Shown: in pieces, positions 61,394 through 64,000 of the stretch
How the letters are laid out: each line of letters begins with the position of its first letter
Position numbering within the stretch: the stretch's first letter is position 1
Source of the DNA: Amycolatopsis xylanica
GTDB taxonomy: Bacteria > Actinomycetota > Actinomycetes > Mycobacteriales > Pseudonocardiaceae
Assembly (NCBI RefSeq): GCF_900107045.1
Contig: NZ_FNON01000004.1
Coordinates: 248,001-312,000 of the forward strand
Reading direction: 5' to 3'
Length of the DNA stretch: 64,000 nt
Program-made: the position numbers and the translations under genes
Notes under the pieces: model-generated
The model's database searches: none
What the model was told of the DNA's origin: nothing
Seen by the model: only the letters and a program-made list of their open reading frames with translations

Positions 61394-61899
61394 TCCTGTC
61401 CGGTGAGGAAATGGGCGCGCTCTTCCAGAATTTCGAGCGCTCCGCGTTCCGGTTGGAGACCCATCAGACCTACACCATGCCTAACGAGCAGGCCGGGTTG
61501 GCGCGTTTCCTGGCAGGAGAGCCGAAACCAGAAGGGCACAACGCGAACTGGACCGCCTACGTACGGCAGACCACCGCTTCCGGGAAGACCATCCAACGGG
61601 CGAAAGTGGTCAAGCGTCCGTTCACTGACTACACGCGATACCTGATGTCATGGGGCGTGCCCGGCAACGTGGCCGCGGGTGAGGACTACCGGATAGCGGA
61701 TGTCACCGAGCACCCGCCCTCATGGCCGGACCAGGACTTCTGGCTTTTCGACGAATCGACGGTCGCGCTGCTCAACTTCAACGCGGACGGCACCCTACGT
61801 GGCCGCGAGCTGGCCGACCCGGCCGAACTGGGAACGTACTTACACTGGCGTGATCTCGCGTTGTCGGAGACCATACCTTTCGTTGACTACCGATTCTGA
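61390..61899 (+). CDS. DUF6879 family protein
   Basis: The 169-residue protein has the DUF6879 pattern ('LFQNFERSAFRLETHQTYTMPNEQAGLARFLAGEPKP', 'RPFTDYTRYLMSWGVPGNVAAGEDYRIADV', 'DFWLFDESTVALL'). The family always travels with Scr1-like Xre regulators in Streptomyces and relatives; its biochemical role is unknown. GTG overlaps the upstream stop, and its 3' end overlaps the Xre gene by 17 bp. Confidence 0.88.
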   Translation: MILSGEEMGALFQNFERSAFRLETHQTYTMPNEQAGLARFLAGEPKPEGHNANWTAYVRQTTASGKTIQRAKVVKRPFTDYTRYLMSWGVPGNVAAGEDYRIADVTEHPPSWPDQDFWLFDESTVALLNFNADGTLRGRELADPAELGTYLHWRDLALSETIPFVDYRF

Positions 61900-62725
61900 G
61901 GGCAGGCAAGCCGATCCCAATCTGGCGACCTCGCTCCGCAGGCTTCGCAAAGCGGCCGGCCTCTCCGGTGAGAGGCTTGCCGTTCGCTGTGCCATGTCCC
62001 AGTCCAAGATCAGCCGGATCGAGTCGGGCAAGGTGCTGCCGACGGCGCTCGATGTCGAGCGGATGCTCACGGCGCTGGACGTTCCCGCGGACGTCGCGCG
62101 CGAGCTGATCTCGATCGCACGGCGAGCGAACATCGAACACGTCTCGTGGCGAACGATGGCGGAAACCGGGCTGTGGCGTAAGCAGATCGAGCTCAAAGCG
62201 CTGGCCGAATCGTGCACCACCCAACGATTGTTCCTGCCCGCGATTCCCAGCGGCTTACTTCAGATTCCCGACTACGCGCGGGCCGCGGTCACCCCTGTCG
62301 TCGCCACCAGCCCCGGCACCAACGTCGAGAAGGCATTGCGAGGCAGGCTGGAGCGGCAGACCGTGTTGAACGACGAGTCGCGCCGGTTTCTCTTCGTGTT
62401 GACCGAACAGGCGGTCCGATGGCGACGGGCCGATCGGGAGGTCATGGCGCGGCAATGCGCTCACATGGCCGAACTCACGGCGCGTCCGAACATCGATCTC
62501 GCGATCATTCCGCAGTCCGCCGAGATCCCGGGTGCGGCGCTCAACACGTTCATCATCTACGACGACAGGTTCGTCGTGGCCGAACTCTTCTCGGGCGAGA
62601 TGGTGCTACGCGATCCCAGAGACGTGCAGCACCATCAGAATCTCTTCGAGTTCTTCCGTGAACGGGCATTGACCGGGGAACGCGCCCGCGCATTTCTCCT
62701 TGCGGTACGCGACGACTTCATGTGA
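61883..62725 (+). CDS. Scr1-type Xre regulator (HTH + DUF5753)
   Basis: The 280-residue protein has an N-terminal HTH ('SLRRLRKAAGLSGERLAVRCAMSQSKISRIESGKVLPTALDVERML', ~17-62) and a DUF5753 domain to the end ('LPAIPSGLLQIPDYARA', 'IIPQSAEIPGAALNTFIIYDDRFVVAEL'). The length is typical. The start is TTG inside the DUF6879 gene (61883), so translation is strongly coupled. Such regulators control development or act in Xre-DUF397 type modules. Confidence 0.9.
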   Translation: MTTDSEGRQADPNLATSLRRLRKAAGLSGERLAVRCAMSQSKISRIESGKVLPTALDVERMLTALDVPADVARELISIARRANIEHVSWRTMAETGLWRKQIELKALAESCTTQRLFLPAIPSGLLQIPDYARAAVTPVVATSPGTNVEKALRGRLERQTVLNDESRRFLFVLTEQAVRWRRADREVMARQCAHMAELTARPNIDLAIIPQSAEIPGAALNTFIIYDDRFVVAELFSGEMVLRDPRDVQHHQNLFEFFRERALTGERARAFLLAVRDDFM

Positions 62726-62770
62726 ATGGGCGACTGAAAGTAGCTCCAGCCACTGAGCCGGTTCTAGCTT
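62724..62770 (+). promoter_or_regulatory. Second GAATGGGCGACTG motif and promoter
   Basis: GAATGGGCGACTG (62724-62736) repeats the motif found before the triad. TAGCTT (62765-62770) lies six bases before GTG 62777, giving a leaderless start for the small gene downstream. Confidence 0.55.
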
Positions 62771-62776
62771 CGGTCC

Positions 62777-63097
62777 GTGAGCACGGCTCGTTGGTTGATC
62801 CTGGATCGGACGCTGTATCAAATCACTTGGCGTGGCCGCAAATGGTTGCTTGAGGCGACACCCACGGCCAGGTACCCGTGGGTGCTCCGCGACCAAGACG
62901 ACAACGCACAAGAGATCGGACAGCCCGATCCGGCGGCGGCTCGGGCACGGGCGGAATTCTGGCTGGAGGCGGGCGATCTTTGTCAGCTGGGCAGGAGCGC
63001 GACGACCTCCGGGTACGAGGGTGGGGCAACCGACTGGTCGCGGCCTTCGGCGACGGCGAGTACCGAGTCGGCGGCGGCTGCCAGTGCGACGCGGTAG
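62777..63097 (+). CDS. Small hypothetical protein, 3' end uncertain
   Basis: The 106-residue frame starts MSTARWLILDRTLYQITWRG. The first ~70 residues look coding, but the Ser/Ala-rich remainder overlaps the convergent PEP-mutase-like gene by 115 bp and may be a read-on tail. It may belong to the Xre triad given the shared upstream motif. Function unknown. Confidence 0.5.
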   Translation: MSTARWLILDRTLYQITWRGRKWLLEATPTARYPWVLRDQDDNAQEIGQPDPAAARARAEFWLEAGDLCQLGRSATTSGYEGGATDWSRPSATASTESAAAASATR

Positions 63098-63753
63098 GAC
63101 AGAGAGCCGAGGCTGACTCGGGCAACGCCCAGGGAGGCCAGGTCGGACAGGGTTTTGCCGGGCTGGAAAAGGACGTTCAGCGGGACGTCGAGGGCGGCGG
63201 ACGCGGCTTCGATGTCCGAGGGGGCTTTGAGGCCTGGGATGAAGATGCCGGAGGCTCCCGCTTCGACGTAGGCGTGGGCTCGGGCGAGGGCTTCGTCGAC
63301 CGAGGGAGGATTGTCGGTGAGCCAGTGGGTGTCGGTGCGGGCGTTGACGAAGAGCGTGGGCGCCTGGGTGGTGACCGCGCGGATCTTGGCGCGCTGGTGG
63401 TCGAGGTCGACCAGTGAGCCGTCTGGGCGGCCGTCCTCGAGGTTGATGCCCGCGACGCCGAGTGCCGCCAGTTCCTGGGCGAGTGCCGCGACTTCGGCGG
63501 GGTCTTCGCTGAAGCCGTCGGCCAGGTCGACGCTGACGAAGGCGTTGAGGGTGCAGAGGGACGCCGCCAGTGCGACGGTGTGGTGGCGGGTTTGGGGAGC
63601 GCCGTCAGGCTGTCCCGCCGCGGCCGAGACACCGAGGCTGGTCGTGCCCACCGCGGGGAGGCCTTGCGCCACGAGGTGAGCGGCGAGACCGAATTCCCAG
63701 ACGTTGAGCAGGAGCAGCGGGTGTCCCGGCCGGTGCAGTGCGGCGAAGTCCAT
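62983..63753 (-). CDS. Isocitrate lyase / PEP mutase family protein
   Basis: The 256-residue TIM-barrel protein has 'NVWEFGLAAHLVAQGLPAVGTTSLGVSAAAG' (substrate loop), 'VDLADGFSEDP', 'GINLEDGRPDGSL' (metal ligands Asp/Glu) and 'FVNARTDTHWL'. It resembles PEP phosphonomutase-like lyases rather than true isocitrate lyase, since the KKCGH motif is absent. TAATTT (63760-63765, minus strand) stands six bases before the ATG and contains the upstream gene's stop codon. Confidence 0.9.
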   Translation of the reverse strand: MDFAALHRPGHPLLLLNVWEFGLAAHLVAQGLPAVGTTSLGVSAAAGQPDGAPQTRHHTVALAASLCTLNAFVSVDLADGFSEDPAEVAALAQELAALGVAGINLEDGRPDGSLVDLDHQRAKIRAVTTQAPTLFVNARTDTHWLTDNPPSVDEALARAHAYVEAGASGIFIPGLKAPSDIEAASAALDVPLNVLFQPGKTLSDLASLGVARVSLGSLSYRVALAAAADSVLAVAEGRDQSVAPPSYPEVVALLPS

Positions 63754-63762
63754 GCGTCCAAA

Positions 63763-64000
63763 TTAGACGCGGGACCTGTCGGTGACGGCCGATGTTTCGA
63801 GGAACTGGGTGAGCAGGTCCGGGACCGCCTGGTCGGCGAACGCGATGCCGTCGGGCTCGCCGATGTCGTAGACCGAGTAGCCGCCGCTGCCCGCCGCCGT
63901 GGTCGCTTCCAGGGTGAGCAGGCCCTTGCGGCGCTGGAAGATCGACTGCTTGATCGTCCAGCCGATGACGCCGGTGCGCTGCAGGGCGACCGTGCTGCGG
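63763..64000 (-). CDS. Bacterial PH-domain protein, C-terminal part
   Basis: The frame reads from the window edge to TAA at 63763-63765. The visible 78 residues (RSTVALQRTGVIGWTIKQSIF..., then KGLLTLEATTAAGSGGYSV) match the last bPH_2 (YdbS/YdbT-like) repeat of membrane PH-domain proteins. The rest lies beyond the window. Confidence 0.75.
   Translation of the reverse strand, partial: RSTVALQRTGVIGWTIKQSIFQRRKGLLTLEATTAAGSGGYSVYDIGEPDGIAFADQAVPDLLTQFLETSAVTDRSRV

Overview
The window is high-GC actinobacterial chromosome, most likely from the Pseudonocardiaceae (Amycolatopsis-like). This is inferred from codon bias, many GTG/TTG starts, leaderless promoters, Scr1/DUF5753 and DUF6879 regulators, and a gene order matching the mycobacterial rimP-to-ftsK block. 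No rRNA, tRNA, CRISPR array, transposase or integrase was seen.

Backbone (minus strand, read from high to low coordinate): rimP, nusA, ylxR, infB, DUF503, rbfA, an nrnA-type DHH phosphoesterase, a DinF-type MATE pump, truB, ribF, rpsO, pnp, an M16 peptidase, dapB, thyX, dapA, rnj and ftsK. These cover translation initiation and transcription termination factors, ribosome and RNA maturation, RNA decay, lysine/diaminopimelate and thymidylate synthesis, and chromosome segregation. In M. tuberculosis the same genes lie in the same order. Here they are split by accessory genes, many on the plus strand.

Region by region: 1-3.3 kb holds a heterodimeric ABC exporter with one degenerate ATP site. 3.3-12.6 kb holds a nitroreductase, a secreted protein, ftsK, an acyltransferase, WrbA, an EamA exporter, an amino-acid permease and a binding-protein/VWA fusion. 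12.7-21.4 kb holds rnj-dapA, a Ser/Thr kinase, LysE with its Lrp regulator, an Nramp transporter, an ACT protein with thyX, and an RHH gene. 21.4-26.9 kb holds DUF4097, an allene-oxide-cyclase-like secreted protein, a YcaQ-type protein, GNAT, GtrA and VTT-like genes. 26.9-35.4 kb is the dapB-pnp-rpsO-ribF-truB block. 35.4-42.8 kb holds a SigG-like sigma factor, MFS, SDR, a secreted beta-glucan-targeted protein and MATE. 42.8-52.3 kb is an accessory region of two ArsR-SRPBCC pairs, TIGR03086, tandem VOC proteins, nrnA, an RNA methyltransferase, GNAT, TetR/SDR and a lipoprotein esterase. 52.3-58.3 kb is rbfA-infB-nusA-rimP. 58.4-64 kb holds a DUF4439 lipoprotein, a PLP enzyme, a 67-aa/DUF6879/Xre triad, a PEP-mutase-like enzyme and part of a PH-domain protein.

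Three non-coding signals stand out. (1) A 46-bp palindromic element occurs at the 3' ends of genes: five full copies and two half copies. Its inner arms vary with partial compensatory pairing, and in four genes the stop codon lies inside the element. (2) Many accessory and several core genes have TAnnnT 6-8 nt before the start codon, i.e. leaderless promoters, including one 25-bp divergent promoter whose two -10 boxes overlap. (3) Several regulators have clear palindromic operators placed on their own promoters (RHH, ArsR, Lrp, TetR), plus a metal-box-like site before the Nramp gene.
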